Positions 1 through 10,452 of a stretch of 64,000 nt of DNA are shown here, piece after piece. A model generated the notes under the pieces. That model was not told where the DNA came from, searched no databases, and saw only the letters and a list, made by a program, of their open reading frames with translations. Source of the stretch: Auricularia sp. M13. Its lineage: Eukaryota; Basidiomycota; Agaricomycetes; Auriculariales; Auriculariaceae. The position numbers and the translations under genes are program-made. The stretch lies in assembly GCA_037042915.1 (NCBI GenBank), contig CM073195.1:806001-870000 (forward strand). Reading direction: 5' to 3'. How positions within the stretch are numbered: the stretch's first letter is position 1; the number at the start of each line of letters is the position of its first letter.

Positions 1-1511
1 GTCGACTTCCGCATCCTCGCGCGCATCCACTCCCGGTGCTAGTGATGACGACGACAGCGATATCGACATGGAACCCGTGCACGCGGCCGATCCACCTGCG
101 GCAAGATACTTCGAGCCGTACGAAGCGGTGCTCGAGCGGAGCCTTGCCAGGGAGGACGAGCGATATCTCTACGAGCCTTCTGCGTGGCGGCACGTCAAAA
201 AACGCCAGAGCCGCGCCATGAAGACTTTGACTTGGTGGCAGGAAATGGACTCGAACCTTACCGAAGACGACGTCCTGGAGTTTGCTGCAGTCGGCGAGAC
301 GAGGCGAACAAGGATGCTGGACGAGATGGAAGATTGCGATATCTGGTGGGATTATGAGCACGGTTGGGTCTTCGTCTTTGAGAACGCTCCGATGGCGCAC
401 GAGGGTCCTTTCATTGGAGAGCGACTGACGAAGCCTGTGCGACTGTGGGACGGCAACCGGACTAACCCCAAGTACATTCGCGGTACATCCGCGACGCAGA
501 CAGTGCAGTTGCGCTTGTGGCACTCGCAGAACTGGAGCACAAGGTCAGTTTCTTTCTACTCATGCCCATGAAGCTAGCTCACTCTGTGCAGCGTTCTAGT
601 GCCAATGATGCCGCTAGGTGCAGTTGGATGTCGCTCGAAGTTGGGGTGGGACCTCAACGACGACGACTACTACTTCTACTTCCCGTCGGTGCCGCGCCGC
701 GCATATCAGCAACCGGACGAGAACACTTCGTCTGCCACTGCTGCTGCTGCGCCGCCACAGCCTGCTGTCGCACTTCCTCCGCCGCCGCCTGTCGTCGCCG
801 CTGCCTCGCAGCCCGCACCGCCCGCTGCTCCTACTCCAGTCGCACTGCCTCCGCCGCCGCCTGTCGTCGCCGCTGCCTCGCAGCCCGCACCGCCCGCTGC
901 TCCTCTCCTGCCGCCGCCGCCGCCTGCTAGCAATGTTGCGCCGCCACCGTCTGCTAATCCGGTCGCGCCGCAGGGCATTTCGAAGCCGCTGAACGACCTG
1001 TTGTCGCCGCAGCGCATCATGCGGTTCAACGACATCGAGCTGACAGAGTGGAACCCTTCGGACGGGGATAAAGAGTACTCTTGGCCCAGTGACCAGGAGC
1101 GTCGTCTCATCGTCTGGGACATTGCTGAGCTCGTTCCGGCTGAGGCTCTTCCAGTTTGACGATAAATTGCGGACCATGTACCCGTCCGATCCGAAGCTGA
1201 CTGCTCAGTCCAACCTGGAGCGGTCTCAGATGATTTGCGCAATCTGGGACTCAGACTCATTTGTGCCCAAGTCGGCAAGCCCGCTGACATCGCCTGAATG
1301 GACACAGCGGATCGAGCCCGTGTTGGCATTCCATACCATTGTCTCCAGCTGGCCGCGCGTCGAGCTCCCTTCGAGGCAGCAGGTATTCGACACAGAAGAC
1401 AAGTTTGTTGAGTTCGAGAAGGCGGTTTGGAATGCGTACGCGCGCACATACTCGGACTATTGCTTCTGCGAGGCTCCTGTTCCGCTGCAGTACCCTGATG
1501 ATGTTCTTTGA
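1..1511 (+). CDS. Partial hypothetical protein with Pro/Ala-rich linker
   Basis: The frame is open from the window edge, so the true start lies upstream. Exon 1 ends at 543. A 48-nt intron (544-591, GTCAGT...CAG) keeps the frame and the second exon runs to about 1110. A change of frame is then needed to reach the last coding stretch (about 1155-1511). Either a 43-nt intron at 1112-1154 or an indel would supply it; I cannot decide. The N-terminal part is acidic and rich in aromatics (WWDYEHGW, DDDYYFYFP). The middle is a Pro/Ala low-complexity linker created by a 72-nt tandem duplication. The C-terminal part has two look-alike segments (QERRLIVWDIAEL and LERSQMICAIWDS). I recognise no family and infer a lineage-specific protein. 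Confidence 0.6.
771..904 (+). repeat. 72-nt coding tandem duplication (Pro/Ala linker)
   Basis: Two copies about 62 nt long, offset by exactly 72 nt (771-832 and 843-904), are almost identical and encode the same PPPPPVVAAASQPAPPAAP block. The period is a multiple of three, so the frame is kept. This is a recent in-frame expansion within the partial gene at the left edge. Confidence 0.85.
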
Positions 1512-1634
1512 TAGATAGGACTGCCTGTACTTCGGTTTGCATGTCTCGGTGTCACTCAATGAAATGTTTGCCTGCTTACAGTGCTTGTTCACGACTTGGA
1601 CTCAGTGCAGTTCAAACACTTGGAAGTCTTGGCA

Positions 1635-1750
1635 CCGGCATGCCATCGCCGGCATACCCCAGTCACCGGCATGCATCGCATTGGCATGCCACCCTTACCG
1701 GCATGCCGCACCGGCATTCTTACCCCACTGGCATGCCGGCATGCCGGAGC
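1635..1750. repeat. Cluster of GGCATGCC-type palindromes
   Basis: About eight copies or near-copies of (C)CGGCATGCC occur in about 115 bp, several of them perfect 8-bp palindromes, the last two directly abutting. The block lies downstream of the partial gene and beyond the 3' end of the truncated flavoprotein gene. The rest of 1512-1893 has no gene that I can support. Confidence 0.8.
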
Positions 1751-1812
1751 AATCATTAAGTTGCCCGTCTGAGACTCAGCGCAGTATTGTACAAGGGCCT
1801 GAGGTAGAGTCT

Positions 1813-1855
1813 GGGGCCCCCTAAGGTAGGGGCCCCTAAGCTATAGGGGTACCCC
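1813..1855. repeat. Three evenly spaced perfect palindromes
   Basis: GGGGCCCC occurs at 1813-1820 and 1829-1836, and GGGGTACCCC at 1846-1855, starting 16 and 17 bp apart. They sit 40 bp beyond the stop codon of the truncated fumarate-reductase-like gene. The role is unknown. Confidence 0.85.
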
Positions 1856-1893
1856 ATATGTGGGGGGGTTATACCAGAAACGCGACCCTATGG

Positions 1894-3440
1894 TTATCCG
1901 CCGCCCATAGTCTGTAGATGCGTCAGTTTTTCCACCATCAGTCAATGCTTGTAGATTCGAGAATACACACATAGTGGACAACGGGCGTGATAAGCGCAGC
2001 ATAGATTGGAGCATCAGGTTGGAAATCGGGATGCGGGAACAAGGCTGACGAATAGTCAGGTCTCATTCACAGCTATGGCGCATGCGGGATGCGCAATGTG
2101 CTCACCTTTCCCAAAGGCATCCTGTTTGGAGCCAGCAGCACTTGTGCGATACGCCTCAAAGGTCGCTGAGACGACGTCTGCCGAAAACCCAGCCTCCTGC
2201 GCCAGGAGCGCGGTCGTATCGAAACGCTTCATGAGACCCTTCGCCACGTAGAATTTGCCTTTAGCACCGGGTCAGTAACTGTGTATATCCTTAAGCTATG
2301 ACGCGCACAATGTTCTTTGATGCTGTCGACAGCGCTCTCCGTCATGAGCAACCTAACTGGTCCGTCGCCGGCCGCAAGGACTGCTTGGATCTTGCTGCTC
2401 ACGACGTCACGCCGGTCGAGCTCGTTGATGAATCGGTTGCCCTTGCTGTCGACGAGGATGCCGCCTGCGCCGCGGAGCGCCTCTGCTGCCAGAAATTTTG
2501 TAGAAGACTCTGGCGCGCTGGGATCAATGAAGCCTGTGGGATGGACCTGCACCTGGTCGAGATCCACAAGCGAAGCTTTCGCAGCTGAGGATGAGAGCAG
2601 GATGTGCAGGTCTCCGGTCGCATGTGGGCCGGAAGTGGTGGGCACCGTCAGGAGATCCGGACGATGCTGAGAGAGCAATGCACGAGAAAGGGAGTAACCT
2701 CTGTGTTCGTAGGTCAAAATGTCTCCCACAGGATACAGGAAGAATACTGCGCACCCGCTAGCTACAACGACCCTCCCGCGCACTTCGCTTTGAGTTCCCT
2801 GCTGTTCGTACGTGACACCTTCGACGGCGCCGTCGGATGCGAGGAGCCCAACGACCTTGGCGCCTCGATGGATGGTGAGCGCGCCTTCCTTCTCCTTTTC
2901 TTCCAGTTTCTTGACCAGGACGCTTGTGATCGCCCATCCGGGAGCTCCTCCAGTGCCACGATGGGTGCGAGCTGCGCTGTGGCCTCCGAGCTGGGACACG
3001 ACAGATAGGTCGATTTTGAAGGTGTCTGTGAGCCAGGACACAGCAGTCGAAGACTGAGAAGTGAGCTTGTTAATTAACGCTGGTCTCGCGAGTTCTTGAG
3101 CGGATTTCGTGGTATCGTTTGCACTGTTCTTTTGTCAACGGATTCATCGAAATGCGCATATGTAGCAAGACGACGAACAAGAGTTCCGCGCTATCCTGCA
3201 CACCCAGGGTTTTCTGGGTAACCGTATGTGCCCCGTTTATTCCGGAGCTAGCTTTCAGCGCGTTGCCTCCAAGCCTGACTGGATGAGCAACTGCTTAGTG
3301 GCAACGAGGGATCTGAACACGCACTTGGATTCCTTGTCGAGCAGGATCACGCTGGTAGCACCGAGCTCCAGCGCTCTATGGGCGCAGGAAAGGCCTGCGA
3401 GTCCTCCGCCGACAATAACAAGTGGTTTCTGGGCGGCCAT
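1894..3440 (-). CDS. C-terminally truncated fumarate reductase-like flavoprotein (probable pseudogene)
   Basis: Soluble FAD-dependent fumarate reductase family (yeast Osm1/Frd1 type), which uses reduced flavin to reduce fumarate. Seven exons give one continuous frame: 3440-3325, 3274-3179, 3123-2755, 2700-2303, 2258-2106, 2044-1971 and 1911-1894, 407 residues. Visible family motifs in order: VIVGGGLAGLSCA dinucleotide fold, GGNALKASSGING, LGGHSAARTHR, VVVASGGYSLS, DLDQVQVHPTGF, KFLAAEALRGAGG, NRFINELDRRD and VVHYTMGG. The protein ends one residue after TMGG, so the last segment, which closes the FAD site in relatives (usual length about 470-500), is absent and is not found downstream. The family TGDG motif reads TGDL. 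One donor (GTCATA at 2302) is weak. The frame also continues upstream of 3440 through a hydrophobic stretch, so the true start may have been lost to the adjoining palindrome. Confidence 0.8.
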
Positions 3441-4169
3441 GAAGGGTAAGAGCAGACGGGCGGAGTAGGCCACTAGGGCGGCGATGGCGGCGGGAAGCAG
3501 CTTGGCGAGGGTGTGTAGTGGCGCGCGCCTTGAAGGGAAGCTATGCTTACATACAGCTTCCAGTTGCCCAGACGGTTGGCCGGGACCGGGCCAGGCATCG
3601 GACATGCACTGCGTAGAGCCGGTTGAATACGAGCGGCGAATGCCGTCCGTATTCCCTAAATACGGCTTGAATATGACCAACATACAGTCCGCATTTTCCC
3701 GTGTATATTCATCCCATATACTACAACTATGACAGGAATATGTGCGGAATATTCCCAGCTGCAATGACGTCGCATCACGCGCGCACGACGCGTACGCCCT
3801 CGCTGAATCCGAAGTCCGCCCACGTCCCTTGGCTCTGATCATTACCGCGTTGTCTGCCCGCTGTGCATGCAGCTCGGCTACGCCTAGCCTCACGCTCGCA
3901 GTCGCTGAGCCAGCCCAGATGCAGAGCCTCTCTTGCCATTGCCCGCGAGGCTGTCCAAGCGGCCGTCCTGCTTCTGCCCGTGCCACAGTCCTGGGTTACA
4001 CGCGCCCCAGGCGCGTTAATATCTCTCTAAACGCTGGGTTTTGCCCCTTGCATGCGCTAACGACGCCTCTAGGCATTCCCTTATACGTTGTTTCACCACG
4101 TCCATGCAAGCGCGCAGGTATGCATTAACAATTTTCACCGCTACTGAACATGCCTATAGGACCTTCTAG

Positions 4170-5000
4170 CCAGTGCATCAAGCTCCCCACTGCCGTGTGA
4201 AGTTCTGGGCTTCGTTAGGTGCGTGGATTCTCTTGCAACTATCTTGTGCCTGCCTTTCATATTGCCCGCACTTTGCCTCTGCTAGCTGGGTCACGAGCTG
4301 TGCCTTCTGCAGTGACTCTGGCACGCGTTCCAGCCGACCGTGCTTGCGCCACGAGCTCCAGTGCGTACGAGACCCCAGTAGCACCATTTTTCAAGCGGAC
4401 TCAATAGCCAGCTCAACTCTGGCGCGCAGGACAGAGGTGTTGGACGGGGGCGCGGTTGTGAGCACCGTAGCGGTCTCCGCGCCCATTGTGATATGCTGAT
4501 ACCGCCGCCTCGTAGCGCCCTGGGTAGCTGGTCAGCGCCGGACGACACGGTGAGCACGCGCGTCTCGCGCGCGATCTGTGTTGTTTGCTAAGTCCATCTC
4601 TTGGTCCCACCAGGCTCGACACCGATTCTAGATCCAACCTGCTATTTGGGTAAGTATGTCTTACGGTACGCGGCTGGCATGCTGAACTGCCGCTAGGATT
4701 TCTTTGTCGAGAAGAGCAGGAAAACCGAGCGCGCAGGCCTTGCGCAGCGCGGGATATGACTGTCGGTACGCCATTTCAGTCGTCGCTTCAGGTCGATTGA
4801 TCTTCTGACAAGACCTATGTCATGCGCACATGCAGCCACGGCGCGGGGGCGGAGAACTTGGTGTATGCGTACGGCTTGGACGGGTCGCAGAGCCGCCGTT
4901 CGATGCCTGTGAAGGGCATTCGGCCTGGTGAGTAAAGTCCTATTCTTTGCTTCCATGTCCTCGATCGTTTCTCGTCGTGCTGGTAGATATTGGAATAGAA
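4170..5000 (+). pseudogene. Decayed gene copy A in left arm
   Basis: This block is a diverged homologue of the reverse complement of about 8250-9280. Both share intron-like signals (GTGAGCAC...CCAG near 4551-4611; GTAAGT near 4650) and a shared read of PVAPFFK / LVAPPFK and of VSTVA. Stop codons and indels break every frame in copy A. I do not recognise the ancestral protein. Confidence 0.5.
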
Positions 5001-5224
5001 TCAATTTTCACTTGATGTCCTTCCGCTTACCGAATGACTGCCTTCTGCACTGAGAATTAAGACACAAAGCCGGGGGCTGGACAATCCAGGCTGGCAGGTT
5101 GCTTCCGTGCCCGTATATGTATTCCATATTCAAGCTAAATAGCGGAACCTCTGGCCAAAATATGGCCGGCTATATGCGAGTGGTATTTGCCACGAATTCG
5201 AAGCATATTCGACGACATTCGGAC

Positions 5225-5333
5225 GGAATACGGCTCTCGTATTCAACCGGCTTTACGCGGTGACAACTCTGTGAGCGGGGCTCAAAAGCGCGTTTCACCG
5301 CGTAAAGCCGGTTGAATACGAGCGGTGTATTCC
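5225..5333. mobile_element. MITE-like hairpin, about 109 bp
   Basis: Two 39-bp inverted stems (5225-5263 and 5295-5333), starting GGAATAC and ending GCGGTGA, pair at about 36 of 39 positions around a 31-bp loop. The right arm of the palindrome lacks this stretch, so an insertion-free site is present in the same window. The stem sequence (CGTAAAGCCGGTTGAATACG) also forms the two outer tips of the palindrome at about 3607 and 9752, which suggests one transposon family. Confidence 0.65.
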
Positions 5334-5689
5334 ACCCGAGCGGTATACCAAACAAGCCTAGTTAGGCCTGTATCACCGGGGGGTGATGCAAGCCTAACTA
5401 GGCTCAGTAGGCCTTCATACGCACACACGCGTATAATACCTCTAATATCTCCAGAAAGTGCGGCCCGAGCAAAGGAGTTCAGAGTGCAGGGGACACTGGG
5501 CGTCACCGGAACGGCCGCCCGGCCGCATCAACGCCGGCGATCAGTCGGCGCCATCGCCCGCCGCCTGCCAAACATGCCCGGCATCGTCAGCGGCGGCGAC
5601 GACGACGAGCCCGACCGTCGCTTCCGCTGCAAATGTATATAGGCAACCCTTATATCGATCGGCTCCGATTTTCGAGCTCTGTTCAATGG
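5332..5689 (+). repeat. Near-identical inner arm section (left)
   Basis: 358 bp that match the reverse complement of 7645-8002 with one mismatch (g at 5673 side against a) and no gap. Identity stops abruptly at 5332 and 5689. It contains a GC-rich block and a hairpin. Open frames here and in its mirror copy are the same sequence read twice, not independent genes. Confidence 0.9.
5354..5404. repeat. 51-bp hairpin, mirrored at 7930-7980
   Basis: AGCCTAGTTAGGC...ATCACC pairs with GGTGAT...GCCTAACTAGGCT around a four-G loop, giving a stem of about 23 bp with one or two mismatches. The same hairpin is present in the right arm. It could act as a terminator-like or transposon-end structure; the sequence does not say which. 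Confidence 0.8.
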
Positions 5690-7644
5690 TACTACTGTCT
5701 TCCATGGTGCACCACTTGGCCGCTGTAATATGACGGTGCAGGGAGAAAAACTGCATTTACTCGAGATATAACTACTGTTTATCTGTGTATATGGGCTGGA
5801 AGACATGTCAAATATCCTTATATTAAGGAATCAGCGTACCCAAGGTCATCGGGGATCATGTGGGTGTGGAGGAACTGGCCGCGGGTGGCAGCGGCGCGAT
5901 CAACAATATGAGCGGTTATATGGCGACGAATAATGCATGGAAGAGGATGGGGAAGGTGGTCCTGTGCTACCTGAAACGTGGGGAGGCCGTTGTAGCTGCA
6001 TTAAATGAGCAACGGCCATTATCGGGATGGGAGGTAACCCGCGCGAAAAGAGCGAGGCTCTCCAGATGCAACCATGCTTCAGGACACGAGATCTACGTCA
6101 AGGCAAGTTGAAATATACGCAAATATCATAGTATACGCGTACCGATGATGATATGGGGTCACAATGGCGCGGAATGCATGTTTCAGGTTCCACCCGAGGA
6201 AGCCGCGTCGTCCATTCCCCGGCGGGCACAGATCAGAGAGCCTCCAAAGAGCAATTACAAGTAATATAGCATGTAAGACATCACATAAGGTATATATAAG
6301 AGGAGAGTACGCACCACTGAGGTCTGTATCGCCCGAGAGCGGATGGCAGGTTGCTACCAACGCACCATTGAGTGCACCGTGACTTGTAGGTTGGATATAA
6401 ACGCCCCAAGTGCCTTGCATTAAAAATTGCATGCATACAATGCTCTAAATAGGCACCAGAGCTCGATAAATCTCGAGAACTGTGGGTAGGTAAGCAAGAG
6501 CAAGGTGCAGAACTGCTCACACACCTTCGAGACCCCTAGCACAAGGCTCAGGAACAGAAGCAGTGTGACAATGCAGGTTTAGGCTCTCAGATGGTATGTA
6601 GTCCTGCGTGCGAAGTTGCAAGATGGGACAGGAAGCATTGAATCGGGGGGTAGAGTGTCATGGTGGTTGAGGACAAGAGTGAACAAACTCGCCGCAACAT
6701 GCATTCCCAACGCTAGACGTTCCCGGCGGCCATGAGACTCTGGAATTCACTGTATCTAGTCGTCACAAATGTCGTTGTAGCGCGAGTAACAGAATATACC
6801 TTTACTTTCGTGCCCGGAGGTGCGTAGAGTAGATAATGAACAGTCTTGCACTCCAGGGTATTCCCAGAGGTAATAGATACTCTCTCTTCGCAATAATATT
6901 CCTTACATATAATTCACTTATAGAACGCAAAGACTCAGCCATGCAGCGCAGCTACAAGGAGATATAGGCCGAGGAAGCCTGGGTGTTGAATGTCGAAGAG
7001 ATCTTCATCAAAAGAGCCGCAAATCTCGCCAGAAGCTACCAGTATAGCATATATTAGCTGGAGTACTCTGTGCGGCCGACGGGTTAGCTTAAATCGTACT
7101 CTATCGGCTGCCTAGACTCCGAGGGAGGAGGAAACTCCAACTCTACAAGGATCCAAGGACAATGCAGATGTTTAAGCATTGATAATAGGCAGTATAATTA
7201 TGGGAGAGTATAATCCAGCAAGATATATACTTCTGGGTCCTGAAATGGCCGTGTCTCAGCGGCAGTGAACGAGAACAACACGAAATGAAACTCCGCTCAA
7301 TCTCAACTTCCTTTGTGCTTTCTCACCGTAGCTCAATTCATACGAGCCTGAAGCAACATGGATACACAGGTGTGGGTCTTAGGATCAAATGTCCAGCGTT
7401 TTCAGCGAAGCAGGGACCCTGATGCGGAGTATAAGCCCTTACTTCTCATCCAAATCGCATTTCTGTATTGTATACATTCAATATAGATCTAGACACTAGC
7501 TAATATAGTGCCATATACTGCTAGCTCTGCTTAAGTCTATAGACAGACTACAGCACCGATTGTCTCTCAGGAATAATGCTGTGCCTAAGTACTTCCATCG
7601 CCTCTGGGAGCGAAAGGAAAGGCATTCCCAACGTAGGAACACTG
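5690..7644. other. AT-rich core of the palindrome, no supported gene
   Basis: About 1.95 kb between the arms, visibly more AT-rich than the flanks, with no open frame above about 120 codons and no family that I recognise. An 83-codon frame at 5860-6111 is the only one with a coding look. It is not supported by splicing or a known motif. Confidence 0.5.
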
Positions 7645-8002
7645 CCATTGAACAGAGCTTGAAAATCGGAGCCGATCGATATAAGGGTTGCCTATATACA
7701 TTTGCAGCGGAAGCGACGGTCGGGCTCGTCGTCGTCGCCGCCGCTGACGATGCCGGGCATGTTTGGCAGGCGGCGGGCGATGGCGCCGACTGATCGCCGG
7801 CGTTGATGCGGCCGGGCGGCCGTTCCGGTGACGCCCAGTGTCCCCTGCACTCTGAACTCCTTTGCTCGGGCCGCACTTTCTGGAGATATTAGAGGTATTA
7901 TACGCGTGTGTGCGTATGAAGGCCTACTGAGCCTAGTTAGGCTTGCATCACCCCCCGGTGATACAGGCCTAACTAGGCTTGTTTGGTATACCGCTCGGGT
8001 GG
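7645..8002 (-). repeat. Near-identical inner arm section (right)
   Basis: Mirror copy of 5332-5689. Coordinates pair as x with 13334 minus x. The flanking arm sequence is far more diverged, so this piece was either copied recently or homogenised by gene conversion. Confidence 0.9.
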
Positions 8003-8249
8003 TTGAATTCTGGTCAAATACTACTCGCATATAGCCGACCATATTTTAGCCAGAGGTTCCGCTATTTAGCCTGAATATGGCCTACATATATGCGACACGG
8101 AAGCAACCCGCCAGCCGGGATCATCCAGCTGTCGGCTTGCGGTTCTGATTCTCATTGTAGTTCCCAGTTATTCGGTCATTGAAAGGGTAAAAATCAATAA
8201 ATTAATGCTATTCAACTATCTACTAGCACAACGACGATCGCCCGAGGCA

Positions 8250-9280
8250 TAGAAGCATGGGTTAGCGGGATTCCATTCGCCAAATCAAACGCCTTCCCAG
8301 TCACGGGCATCGCGCCGCGACTGCGCGGCTCGTCCAGGCCGTACGTATACACCGTCTTCCTTCACCAGCCGCGTGAGGACGCACGGTAGTCTCGACAATG
8401 CCAGGGAAGGCCTCCGTGCCGAACGCGTCGACGAGGCTGAAGCTGACTGAGTTCAGAGTGCGCTTCGACACGTTTCACGGGCGAGGGTCTGCACAGACAG
8501 CTTGGTCAGCATGAACAGCGTCAGCGTAGGATCAAGAACATGCCGCCGCTACGTGTGCCGCATGATATGGTTCTACAATGGCGGGTTAGACTCGACGCTT
8601 TCCACGACTGGAGCGACATACCAATTGTATACCGCGCTACAAGGCCTGCGCGCTTGGCCCGCCGGCTTCCCTCGATAGGGTACTCCTAGCGGTGGTCAAA
8701 TTCAGCATGCCAGCCGCGCATCGTGAAACTCACTTACCCAGATTGTAGCCTGGGGTTAGAATCGGCGCAGCCCCTGGTAACACCAGAGGACGGCGTCAGA
8801 CAAGAACACAGATCGCGCGAGACACGCATACTCACTGTGTTATATTTCGCTGGCCATTCGCTCAGTCTCGAGCGCGTCTGTAAAGCGGCAGAATCAACCA
8901 ATCGCAATCGGTGTTTGCTACGGTGCTCACAAACCGCAACCAGCGTTCCTGCCTATAACTCTGATGTTTTGCGCGAGTGACTTGAGCGGCCATCAGAGTT
9001 CCTTTGAAAGGGGGTGCTACTAGGGCTATGCGCGCATGTAAACTCGTGTCGGAAGCCCGGTTCGCTGGGACGCCTGCATTGACGCAAGTCACGGTCGTGA
9101 GCCCGCTTGCAAACGTAGGAGACGTAAGATTTAGAAGATACACGCACCGAATGAGGCCGGGAGTCCAATGAGGTGGGAGTCAGCTTTTCACTGGCAAGAA
9201 ATCGCGTGAGTGTGGCGCATAAGTACAACAATAAAAGAAAAAAGGGAACACGTACCGGAATTAACAGCGCACCCAAGTAG
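8250..9280 (-). pseudogene. Decayed gene copy B in right arm
   Basis: Counterpart of 4170-5000 on the opposite strand. Better preserved pieces read NSVSFSLVDAFGTEAFPG-like and TYGLDEPRSRGAMPV-like, depending on frame, with conserved splice-like signals (GTGAGT near 8834, CCAG near 8778). No complete frame survives. Family not recognised. Confidence 0.45.
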
Positions 9281-9752
9281 CTGAATCTGGTGTCAGAAAG
9301 CCATTATCAGGTCAGAGTCATTGGCATACATAAATCTTGCCGCGATGGCGCCCGTAGCCCAGAATTCTGGAAGCGTGACGGTCGTCGCAGCAGCGCGGGT
9401 GATGGCTTTAGAGGTGCCGGGCTGGCTCAGCGACTGTGAGCACAAGACCAGGCGTGACAGTGCAGAAATTGGCTGAAATAAGTGGGCAAAGACTTGCTGC
9501 AGCAGGCACAGGAATGCGGGCAGAGGCAAGAGGCGTGGGCGGACTTCGGATTCAGCGAGCGCGTACGCGTCGTGTGCGCGTGATGCGACGTCATTGCAGC
9601 CAGGGTATATTCCCTACATATTTCCGTCATAGTCTTACGATATGGTACGAATACACACGGCAAAATGCGAACTGTATATCGGTCATATTCAGGCCGTATT
9701 TGGAGAATATGGACGGCATTCGCCGCTCGTATTCAACGGCCTTTACGCAGTG

Positions 9753-10452
9753 GTTCCTTGCCTTCCTCGACGTGCGCAGCCAAAGCAGCGTCATTCATTC
9801 GCTTAAACTGCCCGATGATTGCATTCTCAAGGGTCGCATGCGCCTGCGTTCATTACCGGCCTGCCTGCACGTGCTTCGACTCAGCGCCCGCGTCAATCTG
9901 CAATGAGCAGCGCAGAACCCTCGGCCCCTGTACATGCCAGTTTCTCTAATCTATGCGCTACCTAGGCTCTCTTCTTGCGCGCTCGATACTCGGGACTGCT
10001 GTTGCCGAATTCCGAGTCCTGGGCGTGGGTGGCTCGTCACGCGGCTACCATGAGGCCGAACTGCTCGCGAAAGGTAGGATCGATAGCAGTTGCGTCCTTC
10101 TGGCAGCACGGCCTGCAATCTGGAAACAAACATCGCGATCCTTGCTGCACATCCCTCAGAGCCTGGTTCCCTGCCGAAGCCTCTGTTGACTGGGAAACCT
10201 GTTCAATCGGCGGTCCTGCGCCTCTCCTCCCGCAGCCAAATGAAGTCAGTTGACGCCTCCGCCATTGTCACTGTGTGTCCTTGCATGTCCCACGCTGCGC
10301 GGCTCCAAGCCGGCCTGCAAATGATGTCAAAGCCGCCACTGTAATCTATGCCGATGGATGAATTCCTTTCAGACTCAAGAGGCGCCTCTGTGTTTGTCTT
10401 TCCTCCGCTGTTGCACGTCCAAACCTACCACGTCTCTTCTCTATTTCTCTGA
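9753..10452. other. Intergenic, no supported gene
   Basis: The right flank of the palindrome up to the kinase start. Only short overlapping frames are present. The last about 100 bp are CT-rich and probably hold the kinase gene's promoter and 5' leader. Confidence 0.5.

Larger units (their letters stand above)
3607..5689 (+). repeat. Left arm of a 6.1-kb imperfect palindrome
   Basis: This stretch recurs in inverted order at 7645-9752. Matching blocks are 3607-3925 with about 9410-9752, 4170-4680 with about 8700-9280, 5050-5200 with about 8020-8160, and 5332-5689 with 7645-8002. The outer blocks are clearly diverged. The inner block is almost perfect. The outer tip starts with a CACTGCGTARAGC motif. 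Confidence 0.85.
7645..9752 (-). repeat. Right arm of a 6.1-kb imperfect palindrome
   Basis: Inverted counterpart of 3607-5689, with the same order of blocks read from the opposite strand. It ends at 9752 with the inverted form of the CACTGCG tip. It lacks the hairpin insert present in the left arm at 5201-5331, so it shows the empty site. Confidence 0.85.

Noticed and set aside
5325-5733. Open frames of 91-105 codons in the inner palindrome arms, identical at 7496-8042
   Set aside because: They are the same repeat read twice in mirror orientation. No start context, intron or known motif supports a protein.
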